From Verrucomicrobiales bacterium (GTDB lineage: Bacteria; Verrucomicrobiota; Verrucomicrobiia; Limisphaerales; UBA11320), in contig DMJJ01000439.1 in assembly GCA_003452185.1 (NCBI GenBank), positions 1 through 21,885 on the forward strand: a DNA stretch of 21,885 bases, given 5' to 3'. Below the pieces are notes generated by a model that was not told the origin of the DNA, searched no databases, and was given only the letters and a program-made list of their open reading frames with translations. The position numbers were made by a program, and so were the translations under genes. Positions 8,788 through 15,547 of this stretch are shown piece by piece. Positions within the stretch are counted from its first letter, which is position 1. Every line of letters begins with the position of its first letter.

Positions 8788-9958
8788 GCCGCAGGCAATC
8801 CCGGCGGCCGGCCTCTGGGTGGCCCTGGCGGCCAGCCTCCTGACGGCCCCGCTCCCCGGGGAGGAGACCCGATCGACCCCCTTCCTTGGGGTCACGATGT
8901 CCGTCCGCCACGAGACCTCGCCGCGTCCCCTGGTGATGCACCTGGTCTGGGTGGACCTTCAGGCTCCTGGGATACGATTCAAGGTGACCCCGCCCGGCCC
9001 CAGCCGCGACACGGTGCGACAGACCACCCTCGCGTTCCTCGCCCAGGAGCAGGCCCAGGTCGCCGTTAACGCCCACTTTTACGTCCCGTTTCCCTCGACG
9101 GATGCCTATGCCAACCTCGTCGGGCTCGCCGTCTCGGACGGGGTGCTCTATTCCCCGTTCGAGGGGCAGCCGGTGGCGGATGGGTATCAAAACCAGGATT
9201 ACGCCATCGTGGCGTGTGCGCCGGCGCTGAACATCGATCCCTGGAATCACGCCGGGATTGTCCACGTCGACACAGCCCAAGCCGACAACCGTCACATCCT
9301 GGAACCGGTCACCCTCTGGAACGCCCTGGCCGGGAGCGCGCAGATCATCACCCACGGAGCCAAAACCCTCCCCGACTACTCCGGTCCGCCGGAGGGCCTG
9401 AATCCAACCCTCGTCTACTCCGATGCCAACTCCTGGTACGGGTACCTTCGCGCGCGAACCGTCATCGGGTTGACCCGGGATCCCTCAACGCTCCTCCTGT
9501 TCACCGTGGATGAGGCAGGTGGCAGTCTTGGGATGTCGGTCGGGGAGGTGGCCGACCTCCTGATCCGGGACTACGGGGTGGAGGAGGCCTTGAACCTGGA
9601 TGGGGATGGCTCCACATCCCTGGCGATCGCCGATCCCGTGTCCCACCTCGCGCGTCTCGTCAACGTGCCAAGCGATGGGCTCACGGGGCGGGCCGTTGGC
9701 AGCAGCCTCGCGGTATTCGCGCTCCCCGCCGTGGCCTTGCGCGTCTCCCCCCTGGCTGCAGGGGATGGGGTGGTGCTTTCATGGCCTGCGGCCCTTCCCG
9801 GGTGGCGTCCCGAGGAGTCATCGAGCCCCTCGGGTGCTGAGTGGACTCCCTTGACGAGCCCTCCGCTCAGGGTCGACGACGGCTGGGAGCTTCCGGTGCG
9901 TGGAAGCTCCGGGGTGCGGTTCTACCGCCTCCGGCTCGATGGGGCGGCTCCCAAGTGA
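8777..9958 (+). CDS. Secreted phosphodiester glycosidase (NAGPA-like)
   Basis: A 393-residue exported protein starting with GTG inside the kinase 3' end (8777-8787 overlap). The start is supported by an immediate signal peptide (MPRKPQ, then a hydrophobic core ending near ALPGEE-type residues); the next in-frame GTG, at 8819, would cut it off. The body matches the phosphodiester glycosidase family (PF09992; the name comes from the enzyme uncovering mannose-6-phosphate). The signature near the C-terminus is N273-L-D-G-D-G-S-T, followed by VNVPSDG and GRAVGSSLAVFA. Such proteins cleave sugar-phosphodiester bonds, often in capsule or exopolysaccharide contexts. Residues 315-393 form an extra tail ending in RFYRLRLDG, which resembles beta-sandwich tails I associate with many exported Verrucomicrobiota proteins (recollection, not a search). 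The overlap implies translational coupling to the kinase. The gene converges on the PQQ-propeller gene with only 19 bp between stop codons. Confidence 0.82.
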   Translation: MPRKPQAIPAAGLWVALAASLLTAPLPGEETRSTPFLGVTMSVRHETSPRPLVMHLVWVDLQAPGIRFKVTPPGPSRDTVRQTTLAFLAQEQAQVAVNAHFYVPFPSTDAYANLVGLAVSDGVLYSPFEGQPVADGYQNQDYAIVACAPALNIDPWNHAGIVHVDTAQADNRHILEPVTLWNALAGSAQIITHGAKTLPDYSGPPEGLNPTLVYSDANSWYGYLRARTVIGLTRDPSTLLLFTVDEAGGSLGMSVGEVADLLIRDYGVEEALNLDGDGSTSLAIADPVSHLARLVNVPSDGLTGRAVGSSLAVFALPAVALRVSPLAAGDGVVLSWPAALPGWRPEESSSPSGAEWTPLTSPPLRVDDGWELPVRGSSGVRFYRLRLDGAAPK

Positions 9959-9977
9959 CGAACCCCGCGCCGGGTCC

Positions 9978-11345
9978 CTACCGTCCCTTCCCGGCCGCGA
10001 GTGAGACGCAGAGGATCTCCCGGTCGTTGCGGACGTAGACGGATCGATTCGCGAACGCCGGATGAGACCACACGACATCCCGGCCCGGGTCGTGGTTGGC
10101 AGGGTCGATCAGGTGAGCCCGGCTCAACTCCCGATACCCCCCGGGTTTCAGGCTCGCGATGATAAGATCCCCCTTCTCACTGAAGAGGAAGCTCTCTGCG
10201 CCGTGGTTGACGACAAACGCGTGCCCCCATCGCTCCGACTTGCCACTCGTCGGCTCGTAGGTTTCCCAGAGGCGTTCCCCGGTCTCCTCCCGCAGGCAGC
10301 GGAACTGCCCGTAGCTGCACGATCCGTAGATGAAGCCCCCTTCCATCCACGGAGTGCACATCACGCAATGGAGCCCGTCGGTATCCTTCTCGCTGACCTT
10401 CCGGCTCTCCCAGACGAGGTCGGCCTTCGAGGCGCCCACGCGGAGCATCAGCGATCCGTTGTAAAAGGAGGTCAGGAACAGATGGTCGCCCGATTTGCGA
10501 GGGCTCGGAATCGTCATCCCGAACCGGATGGGAGCCGTGGGGTAAGTCCAGAGGACCCGGCCGGTCGCAGGGTCGAGGGCGTTCACCCCCTCGGGGTGCC
10601 AGAGGATGAGCTGCCGGCGTCCGCCAAACTCGTGGATCATCGGCGGGGCGTACCCGGGCTCCTTGGCACTGAGGGCCCGCCAGACTTCCTTGCCGGTCTC
10701 CTTGTCGAAGGCGACAGCCACGCTCCCGTCGCCTCCAGCGAGGCAGATGACCCGGTTGCCATCCACCAGGGGGTGGCCGGCAAACCCCCAGAGCGGGGTC
10801 TTGATGCCGTACTCCTTCTGGAACTCGTGCGACCAGACCCGGCTCCCGGTGCGCGCATCAAGGCAGAGCAGGTGCCCTTCGGTGCCCAGGGTGTAGATCC
10901 GGTTTCCATCGCAGGCAGGGGTGGTCCTCGGCCCGGCCGCGTAGCTCACGGTGTAGGGGGCATCGTACGCATGTTCCCAGAGAAGGGTGCCGTCCGACTC
11001 CTTGAGGCAGAGGACCCGCTCGCGCCCCGGGAGAGTTGCCCGGTTGAACGGGTCGGAGGGGGATTTCACGTCCGGCGCGAGCTGGCGGTCGAGCAGGTAC
11101 ACCCGACCCTTGTAAACCGCCGGCCCCGAGTACCCTCCGCCTACCGGCGTGCGCCAGCGCGGTCGCAGGCCCCCGGCCGGGAATCGCTCGAGGATCCCGG
11201 ACTCCCGCCAGGTCCCGTCGCGTCGCGGCCCCAGCCACTGCGGCCAGTCCTCGGCGGTGAGGCTTGCCGTCCAGCCGAGGAGCAGGAGTGCGGCGACGGA
11301 AAGAGGCCGCGGTGGGAGAAGCCGTGATCGTTCAAGAGTCCGCAT
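9978..11345 (-). CDS. PQQ-binding-like beta-propeller protein (BamB-like)
   Basis: A 455-residue exported protein read from the ATG at 11345. The frame is open further upstream to 11441, but the residues before this ATG do not look like a signal peptide, whereas MRTLERSRLLPPRPL followed by SVAALLLLGW and a cleavage region near SLTAEDW does. The mature start DWPQWLGPRRDGTW is the hallmark of outer-membrane-assembly-factor/PQQ-like propellers in Planctomycetota and Verrucomicrobiota. Repeated blade motifs follow, such as YSGPAVYKGRVYLLD, LCLDARTGSRVW, VAFDKETGKEVW and NALDPATGRVLW. The PQQ or metal ligands of true quinoprotein dehydrogenases are not obvious, so a structural or binding role is as likely as catalysis. 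It lies 64 bp downstream of the sialidase-like gene, probably as a second cistron, but a candidate promoter of its own is also visible. Confidence 0.85.
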   Translation of the reverse strand: MRTLERSRLLPPRPLSVAALLLLGWTASLTAEDWPQWLGPRRDGTWRESGILERFPAGGLRPRWRTPVGGGYSGPAVYKGRVYLLDRQLAPDVKSPSDPFNRATLPGRERVLCLKESDGTLLWEHAYDAPYTVSYAAGPRTTPACDGNRIYTLGTEGHLLCLDARTGSRVWSHEFQKEYGIKTPLWGFAGHPLVDGNRVICLAGGDGSVAVAFDKETGKEVWRALSAKEPGYAPPMIHEFGGRRQLILWHPEGVNALDPATGRVLWTYPTAPIRFGMTIPSPRKSGDHLFLTSFYNGSLMLRVGASKADLVWESRKVSEKDTDGLHCVMCTPWMEGGFIYGSCSYGQFRCLREETGERLWETYEPTSGKSERWGHAFVVNHGAESFLFSEKGDLIIASLKPGGYRELSRAHLIDPANHDPGRDVVWSHPAFANRSVYVRNDREILCVSLAAGKGR

Positions 11346-11351
11346 GCCCCA

Positions 11352-11380
11352 AGAATGACCTGCGACCCGGCACGGCTCAA
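11352..11380 (-). promoter_or_regulatory. Candidate promoter before the PQQ-propeller gene
   Basis: On the minus strand TTGAGC (11380-11375) is followed by a 17-bp spacer, CATTCT (11357-11352), then 6 nt to the ATG at 11345. Transcription would begin at or next to the start codon. It supports 11345 over the longer frame and matches the layout at 713-751 and 12804-12843. It lies in the 64-bp gap after the sialidase-like gene, so it could be an internal promoter. Confidence 0.38.
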
Positions 11381-11409
11381 GCCGCGTCGACGCCCCTCGC
11401 GGGGCCGGG

Positions 11410-12534
11410 TCAGCGGATCCAGGAGCGGACCGGGCCCCCATGCTCGACCCACGCCTCGTCGAGCACGGCGTGGTTCACGATCGTTCGCCCGTGGGAGGTG
11501 AAGATGAGATGGATCCGCCCGTCCCGGGTCTGAAGGGCCATCGGATACCCATAGTCGTGGGGCCCCTCGGCGACGTTGCGTCGGGAGGGGTAGCTCTTGT
11601 CCCCGTCGGAGGAGATGGCAACGGTCAACGGGGTGCGGTCGTTCATGCTGTCGTTGAATACCAGGAGGAGATGCCCGTTCTTGAGCCGGATGAAGTCCAC
11701 GGAGGCGTTCGGGTTCTTGAAGCCGGAATTCTCCCCGGGGCCCCAGGTCAGCCCTCCGTCGTGGGACTCGGCCCGGACAAGCCAGCCGGTTGTGGTCGGC
11801 AGGTAGTTTCCTCCCCGGCGGCAATAGGCGATCAGGTGGCCGGGGCCGGTCTCCACCGCCACGGGCTGGATGTTCCCGGTGGCGGAGCGGATACGGCCGG
11901 TTTGTTTCCACTCCCCGGTCTTGGCGCTCCTCCTGAGGAACAGCCCGCAGCTGTCGGCCCCGGTCGCCTCGGGATCATTCCCCCCTTCGAAATAGAGCGG
12001 CAGCAGGTAGTCGCCGTCGCGAAGGAGGATCGGCTTGTTGCAGACCATCATCCCCTCCTCGCTGACCAGCGGGAAGGCATCGGACCAGGTGTGGGCCCCA
12101 TCCTGCGAAACCTTTGCCTGGACGCGGGAGGTCGACCAGGTCTTCCCGTAGCGCACCACGTAGAAGAGCCAGACCTTCCCGTCGGGGGCCTGCCAGACGA
12201 CACCGTTGCCCACCGACCGAAAGGGGTCATGGGCGATCCTCTGGGGGGGAGTCCAAGCCTTGCTGCCCGGGGTGAGCCGGGAGCCGAAGACCCCGGTGTC
12301 GGTTGCGTACTCCCCCTCGCCGCCATAGTAGACGAGGTACAGGTCACCGTTCGCGAGCTCTTCGACCCGGGCCGGGTGCTTGTACGGGCCGGTCTTGATC
12401 TCGGGACCGAACACCCGGTCGATCTGCAGCTCCCCGGCGGAGGCCAGCAGTCCACCCGCCACCAGGGCGAGAGTGAGCCCGTGTCGCAGGAGGTGGGCGA
12501 GGCATGGGGTGGGAGGTCGGTTCGATGCAGGCAT
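11410..12534 (-). CDS. Sialidase-like (BNR/Asp-box repeat) exported protein
   Basis: A 374-residue exported beta-propeller read from the ATG at 12534; a GTG at 12549 would add five residues. A signal peptide spans about residues 1-34 (HLLRHG, then TLALVAGGLLASAGE). The body matches the BNR_2/exo-alpha-sialidase-like family: VEELANGDLYLVYYGGEGE at about 57-75, VGNGVVW, DGKVWLFYVVRYG, then NKPILLRDGDYLLPLYFEGG. Asp boxes (S-x-D-x-G-x-T-W) are seen at 143-150 (SQDGAHTW) and 257-264 (SHDGGLTW), with a degenerate one at 308-315 (SSDGDKSY). Many PVC-group members are called sialidases without proof, and I cannot confirm the arginine triad or the Tyr/Glu nucleophile by eye, so sialic acid as substrate is uncertain. 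It probably acts outside the cytoplasm on glycans. Its neighbour downstream is the PQQ propeller, probably co-transcribed. Confidence 0.82.
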   Translation of the reverse strand: MPASNRPPTPCLAHLLRHGLTLALVAGGLLASAGELQIDRVFGPEIKTGPYKHPARVEELANGDLYLVYYGGEGEYATDTGVFGSRLTPGSKAWTPPQRIAHDPFRSVGNGVVWQAPDGKVWLFYVVRYGKTWSTSRVQAKVSQDGAHTWSDAFPLVSEEGMMVCNKPILLRDGDYLLPLYFEGGNDPEATGADSCGLFLRRSAKTGEWKQTGRIRSATGNIQPVAVETGPGHLIAYCRRGGNYLPTTTGWLVRAESHDGGLTWGPGENSGFKNPNASVDFIRLKNGHLLLVFNDSMNDRTPLTVAISSDGDKSYPSRRNVAEGPHDYGYPMALQTRDGRIHLIFTSHGRTIVNHAVLDEAWVEHGGPVRSWIR

Positions 12535-12539
12535 GCCTT

Positions 12540-12568
12540 GGTTAACCACGCCCTCCAGGCCGGCACAA
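12540..12568 (-). promoter_or_regulatory. Weak candidate promoter before the sialidase-like gene
   Basis: On the minus strand TTGTGC (12568-12563), 17 bp, TTAACC (12545-12540), then 5 nt to the ATG at 12534. The spacing fits the leaderless pattern seen elsewhere, but TTAACC is a poor -10 box. If real, it would rule out the GTG at 12549, which falls inside it. Confidence 0.22.
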
Positions 12569-12610
12569 GCGCAAAGGGTCCTCAGCCTGCCAACCCCTCG
12601 ATCCGGCGAT

Positions 12611-12689
12611 TTGCCTCAAAAGAGTGTTGCCCAGTCGTAGAGAAAATGGGCGAGTCAGCCATCGGTTGCCTCAAAAAGGGGTGTTACCC
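12611..12689 (+). repeat. Imperfect direct repeat pair, about 23 bp
   Basis: Two copies start 55 bp apart: 12611-12632 (22 bp) and 12666-12689 (24 bp). Both begin TTGCCTCAAAA and end GTGTTRCCC; they differ by two extra bases and a few substitutions in the middle and one G/A change. The second copy ends in a small palindrome (GGGTGTTACCC). They lie about 150-230 bp upstream of the phosphodiesterase start. They could be twin regulator sites or the trace of a small duplication; no known motif is recognised. Confidence 0.5.
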
Positions 12690-12803
12690 GAAGGGATGGT
12701 CCCTGATGGGAGCCAACTGGAGCGCAACGAGGTTCTGGCTAAGCCGCAACGATACTCCCCGCAGTCCGCGTCCCCCGCGTTCGTCGGCGGCCTCTCCGTC
12801 GCG

Positions 12804-12832
12804 TTGACGGCGGCCTCCGGGCAGCCTAGGGT
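12804..12832 (+). promoter_or_regulatory. Candidate promoter, leaderless layout
   Basis: TTGACG (12804-12809), a 17-bp spacer, TAGGGT (12827-12832), then 10 nt to the ATG at 12843. This is the best promoter-like sequence in the window and shares TAGGGT and the short distance with 713-751. No Shine-Dalgarno sequence is seen. It also fixes the start codon at 12843 rather than the frame's earlier start at 12624. Confidence 0.5.
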
Positions 12833-12842
12833 TGGCCACCCA

Positions 12843-14408
12843 ATGGATGCGACTCCAAGCCCCCTCGGCGCCTCGTGCCTGGCCCTGCTTCTCGGGGCTC
12901 TTCCGGGCGTTTCCGGCGATGCCCGGTTTTTCAACCCGGTCACTCCGCCGCGGCCGTTTCAGGTGATGGTTCATCGGGGTGAGCGGCTTCAGGCCCCCGA
13001 GAACACGCGTCCGGCCCTCCAGCGCTGCATCGATGACGGGCTCGAATGGGCCGGGGTGGATGTCCGGCTGAGTGGCGATGGCCACCACCTGCTCTCGGAT
13101 CCCGAGACGTTGACCCGTCCCGATGGGAGCCCGGTTCCCATCGCCAGCACCCCGCTCGCGGATCTGCAACGAGTGGATGTGGGCTCGCGGATCGCCGTCC
13201 GCTACGCCGGCGAGCACCCGCTCACGCTGCAGGAGGCGCTGGCCCTCGCGAAGGGGCGACTGAATCTCTGCCTCGACTGCAAGGCCGTCGATCCCGAGTT
13301 GCTGTGCCGCGAGGTCGTCGCGGCGGGGATGGAGCGGCAGGTGCTGGTCTGCGCCGACGGCGACCTGTTGCGCCGACTTCAGGCCGCGTCGCACGGACGG
13401 GTCTCCCTGATGACCCAGTGGCGTCCCGCCCAGGGCGAGCCCTCCGGGAAGTTTTTGAAATCCACGCCCGTGGCGGCCGTGCAGCTGGATGCCCCGGACG
13501 CGACGCCGGCGCGATGCCGCGAGTTCCACGCCCTTGGGGTTGCGGTCCAGGTCAAGGTGCTGGGGGCATGGGATGCCCCCTCGAGCTGGGATTCCGCCAT
13601 CGCTGCGGGTGCCGACATCCTCCAGACCGACCTCCCCGAGGAGTTGCTTCCCCATGCCTTCTGGCGGCGCGTCCCGAATCGTCCGGTCCGGTTTTCGCTC
13701 CATCGCGGGGCGAATCGGTACGCCCCGGAGAACACCCTCCCCGCTTTCGAGAAGGGGATCCGGCTCGGTGCGGATTTCGTCGAGTTTGACGTTCGAACAA
13801 CCCGCGACGGGAAGTTCTACCTCCTGCACAACGACACCCTGGAGGGGAAGACGACCGGGCATGGGCCGATTGCCGACACCCCTTCCGACGTGATTGAAAC
13901 ACTGAGTGCGGGGGTGAAGTTCAACGCCCGCTACCGGGATCTCCACCTGCCGACGCTGGAGGCGTTTCTATCGACGGTGCAGGGGAAGATCGACCTCTAT
14001 TTCGATGCGAAGGCGATCGCGCCCGAGGCGCTCGCCGAGGCCGTCGGCCGCCATCAGATGGCCGAGCGGACCGTGGTGTATCAATCCGCCGAGTATCTCC
14101 TGAAGCTCAAGGCAATCGACCCCCGGATCCGCGCCCTGCCGCCTCTCGACTCACCCGGGGAGATCGAGAAGCTGGCCGCGGGGCTCAAGCCGTACGGGGT
14201 GGATGCGAGCTGGGAGATCCTGAGCCGCGAGCTCATCGAGCGGTGTCATGCCCATGGCATCCGGGTCTTCTCCGACGCCCTCGGCAAGCACGAGCGGGTG
14301 GAGGATTATCTCCAGGCGATGGAGTGGGGAATCGACGTGATCCAGACCGATCACCCGCTGCGGGTGTTGCGGGCGATGGAGCTCTGGGAATCCCGCAAGC
14401 GTCCCTGA
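12843..14408 (+). CDS. Secreted tandem glycerophosphodiester phosphodiesterase, first domain degenerate
   Basis: A 521-residue protein with a signal peptide (MDATPSPLG, then a hydrophobic core ending near GVSGDA) and two GDPD domains. GDPD enzymes hydrolyse glycerophosphodiesters to glycerol-3-phosphate and an alcohol. Domain 2 (about 283-515) keeps the expected catalytic set: H287-R-G, APENT, E314-F-D316 and H329 in LLHNDTLE. Domain 1 (about 40-280) keeps H44-R-G and APENT, but the ExD glutamate is Gly (G71-V-D73) and the second His is Ser (S85 in LLSDPETL), so it is probably inactive. Both domains end alike (ADILQTDLP and IDVIQTDHP), pointing to an internal duplication. The ATG at 12843 is chosen because it precedes the signal peptide and follows a good promoter candidate. 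A hairpin lies 9 bp after the stop. It is convergent with the PEP-CTERM gene. Confidence 0.88.
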   Translation: MDATPSPLGASCLALLLGALPGVSGDARFFNPVTPPRPFQVMVHRGERLQAPENTRPALQRCIDDGLEWAGVDVRLSGDGHHLLSDPETLTRPDGSPVPIASTPLADLQRVDVGSRIAVRYAGEHPLTLQEALALAKGRLNLCLDCKAVDPELLCREVVAAGMERQVLVCADGDLLRRLQAASHGRVSLMTQWRPAQGEPSGKFLKSTPVAAVQLDAPDATPARCREFHALGVAVQVKVLGAWDAPSSWDSAIAAGADILQTDLPEELLPHAFWRRVPNRPVRFSLHRGANRYAPENTLPAFEKGIRLGADFVEFDVRTTRDGKFYLLHNDTLEGKTTGHGPIADTPSDVIETLSAGVKFNARYRDLHLPTLEAFLSTVQGKIDLYFDAKAIAPEALAEAVGRHQMAERTVVYQSAEYLLKLKAIDPRIRALPPLDSPGEIEKLAAGLKPYGVDASWEILSRELIERCHAHGIRVFSDALGKHERVEDYLQAMEWGIDVIQTDHPLRVLRAMELWESRKRP

Positions 14409-14416
14409 CCCCCGTA

Positions 14417-14438
14417 GCGGCTTTCGTAAGAAAGCCGC
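14417..14438 (+). terminator. Perfect 9-bp hairpin with GNRA-type loop after the phosphodiesterase
   Basis: GCGGCTTTC (14417-14425), loop GTAA, GAAAGCCGC (14430-14438). In the plus-strand transcript the loop is GUAA, a GNRA tetraloop, so the fold is favoured in that direction. It starts 9 bp after the stop codon at 14408 and sits between convergent genes. No T-run follows on either strand, so it may act as a 3' stabiliser, a factor-assisted terminator or one copy of a dispersed palindromic repeat. Confidence 0.5.
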
Positions 14439-14455
14439 CAATACATCCGGCCCTC

Positions 14456-15220
14456 CTACCGTCGGTCCAGTCGTTCCTCGCGAAAACCCCGTCGCCACCA
14501 CAGTCCGATTCCCCACCCCCCGATGCCGAGGAGCCAGAGGGGGCCCGGCTCCGGCACGACTTCGAACCGGAAGTTCACCGGGTAGAAGTTCAGGCAGGGC
14601 TCCCCTTCCACCCCGGGGCAAATGGGTTGAGTGGGTATGGTCAGCGTGGCGCCGGGGGCCCACCGACTCGAATTCCGCGGTGCGACGAATTCGGATGCGA
14701 TCGTAATCGACTCAGGCGTTGTGAGGCTGTCGGCGTCTACCTGAGGGTAAAATGCGACCAGACCGAGACTCTCGTTGGGCCTCAGGCTGAGTGGTTGGAT
14801 GGCGACGTACCGGTATCCGTCGACGAGTGCTGCCGACCCCCCTGCGGGTATCGTCACATCACGGACGAGCGAAGTCACCCCTGATACGTTGTCGTAGGTC
14901 CAAATCCCCACCTCGTGAGGGTGGAGAAGTCCGTCTCCCCCGGGGTCGTAGACGCCCAGCGCGACCAAGCTCACTCCCTTCACTCCCGGGGCCAGGGAGG
15001 TAGACCAGCCATAGCTCGCGGGGCTCGGGTATAGGGAGTCGGCGTTTACCGCGTGAACCTGGAAACCGGAGCGACCTTGGGCTCGCGAATCCAGGCCTAA
15101 AACTGTGAGAAAGACCCCCATCACCAGGGCTGTGCCCAGCCTGGTGAGCGCCGGCCACCAAAGCATCGAGCAAGGAGGGCGAGGGTAGGGGCACAGGACG
15201 CTGGAGAAGTTCGCGTTCAT
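14456..15220 (-). CDS. PEP-CTERM sorting domain protein (DUF4082-like)
   Basis: A protein of up to 254 residues with a C-terminal exosortase signal: VPEPG, a hydrophobic stretch (LWLLGIGGWGIGLWW), then a basic tail RRGFREERLDRR that is longer than usual. Exosortase is expected to process it for anchoring or release at the cell surface. The N-terminus carries a hydrophobic signal (ALTRLGTALVMGVFLTVLGLDSRA). The middle resembles DUF4082-like beta-sandwich domains of PEP-CTERM proteins: SLVALGVYDPGGDGLLHPHEVGIW, with VDGYRYVAIQPLSL later. The start is uncertain: ATG 15220 gives an 18-residue extension that looks untypical, while ATG 15166 (MLWWPALTRLG) gives a more compact signal peptide and has a TACCCT hexamer 15 nt before it. 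Neither has a Shine-Dalgarno sequence. The role is unknown; it may concern extracellular polymer or aggregate formation. Confidence 0.8.
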   Translation of the reverse strand: MNANFSSVLCPYPRPPCSMLWWPALTRLGTALVMGVFLTVLGLDSRAQGRSGFQVHAVNADSLYPSPASYGWSTSLAPGVKGVSLVALGVYDPGGDGLLHPHEVGIWTYDNVSGVTSLVRDVTIPAGGSAALVDGYRYVAIQPLSLRPNESLGLVAFYPQVDADSLTTPESITIASEFVAPRNSSRWAPGATLTIPTQPICPGVEGEPCLNFYPVNFRFEVVPEPGPLWLLGIGGWGIGLWWRRGFREERLDRR

Positions 15221-15547
15221 GGGATGAAGGCCGATCGAAGCTTGCCTGAGAACGACTTGAGCATGTTGTCGGTAATCTGCCTCGCAACGCTGCTAGCGTA
15301 GTTGGTCTTTGGGGGACACTACACTATCGCCGGTTCAGTCATCCATTTCAACCAGGGCGTGGGGGCTTGCGACGAGCGTGAGGCCCGGGCACCACATCTT
15401 GATGCAATGCCACCGTTCACAACCTGCCGCCTATCCCACGAGTCGAGCCGACGGTTCATAGTCCTGTGGGTTGATGCAGGGGTTGGCTTCTGGGCTTTCC
15501 TGAGAGGGCCTGTACGAGATGATGCGTCGGCCTACGTGCACCCTCGC
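15221..15547. other. Low-GC gap with no recognisable gene
   Basis: About 327 bases between the PEP-CTERM gene and the transporter. A hand count of 15241-15540 gives 174 of 300 G+C (58%), against about 70% in neighbouring coding lines. A 93-codon plus-strand frame with a TTG start (15302-15583) runs through it and into the transporter's 3' end, but it has no ribosome site and no recognisable family. A small palindrome (ACGCT-gct-AGCGT, 15287-15299) is present. The PEP-CTERM promoter should lie here or just inside the annotated start. The rest may be a decayed insertion or a dispersed intergenic repeat. Confidence 0.4.

Larger units (their letters stand above)
12550..12842. other. Divergent intergenic region, sialidase-like / phosphodiesterase
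   Basis: About 300 bases lie between the divergent starts at 12534 and 12843. They contain a candidate promoter on each side and an imperfect direct repeat in the middle (12611-12632 and 12666-12689). The phosphodiesterase frame stays open back to 12624, but its translation there shows no family resemblance and would bury the signal peptide 73 residues in, so I treat it as non-coding. Confidence 0.5.

Noticed and set aside
11346..11441. Upstream extension of the PQQ-propeller gene
   Set aside because: It overlaps the end of the sialidase-like gene, contains the candidate promoter and moves the signal peptide 32 residues inward.
12624..12842. Extension of the phosphodiesterase by 73 codons
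   Set aside because: It would bury the signal peptide, covers the direct repeat and a good promoter candidate, and has no family resemblance.
15241..15547. Integron attC site or CRISPR-like repeat in the low-GC gap
   Set aside because: No GTTRRRY/RYYYAAC pair with a folding arm and no regularly spaced repeats were found.
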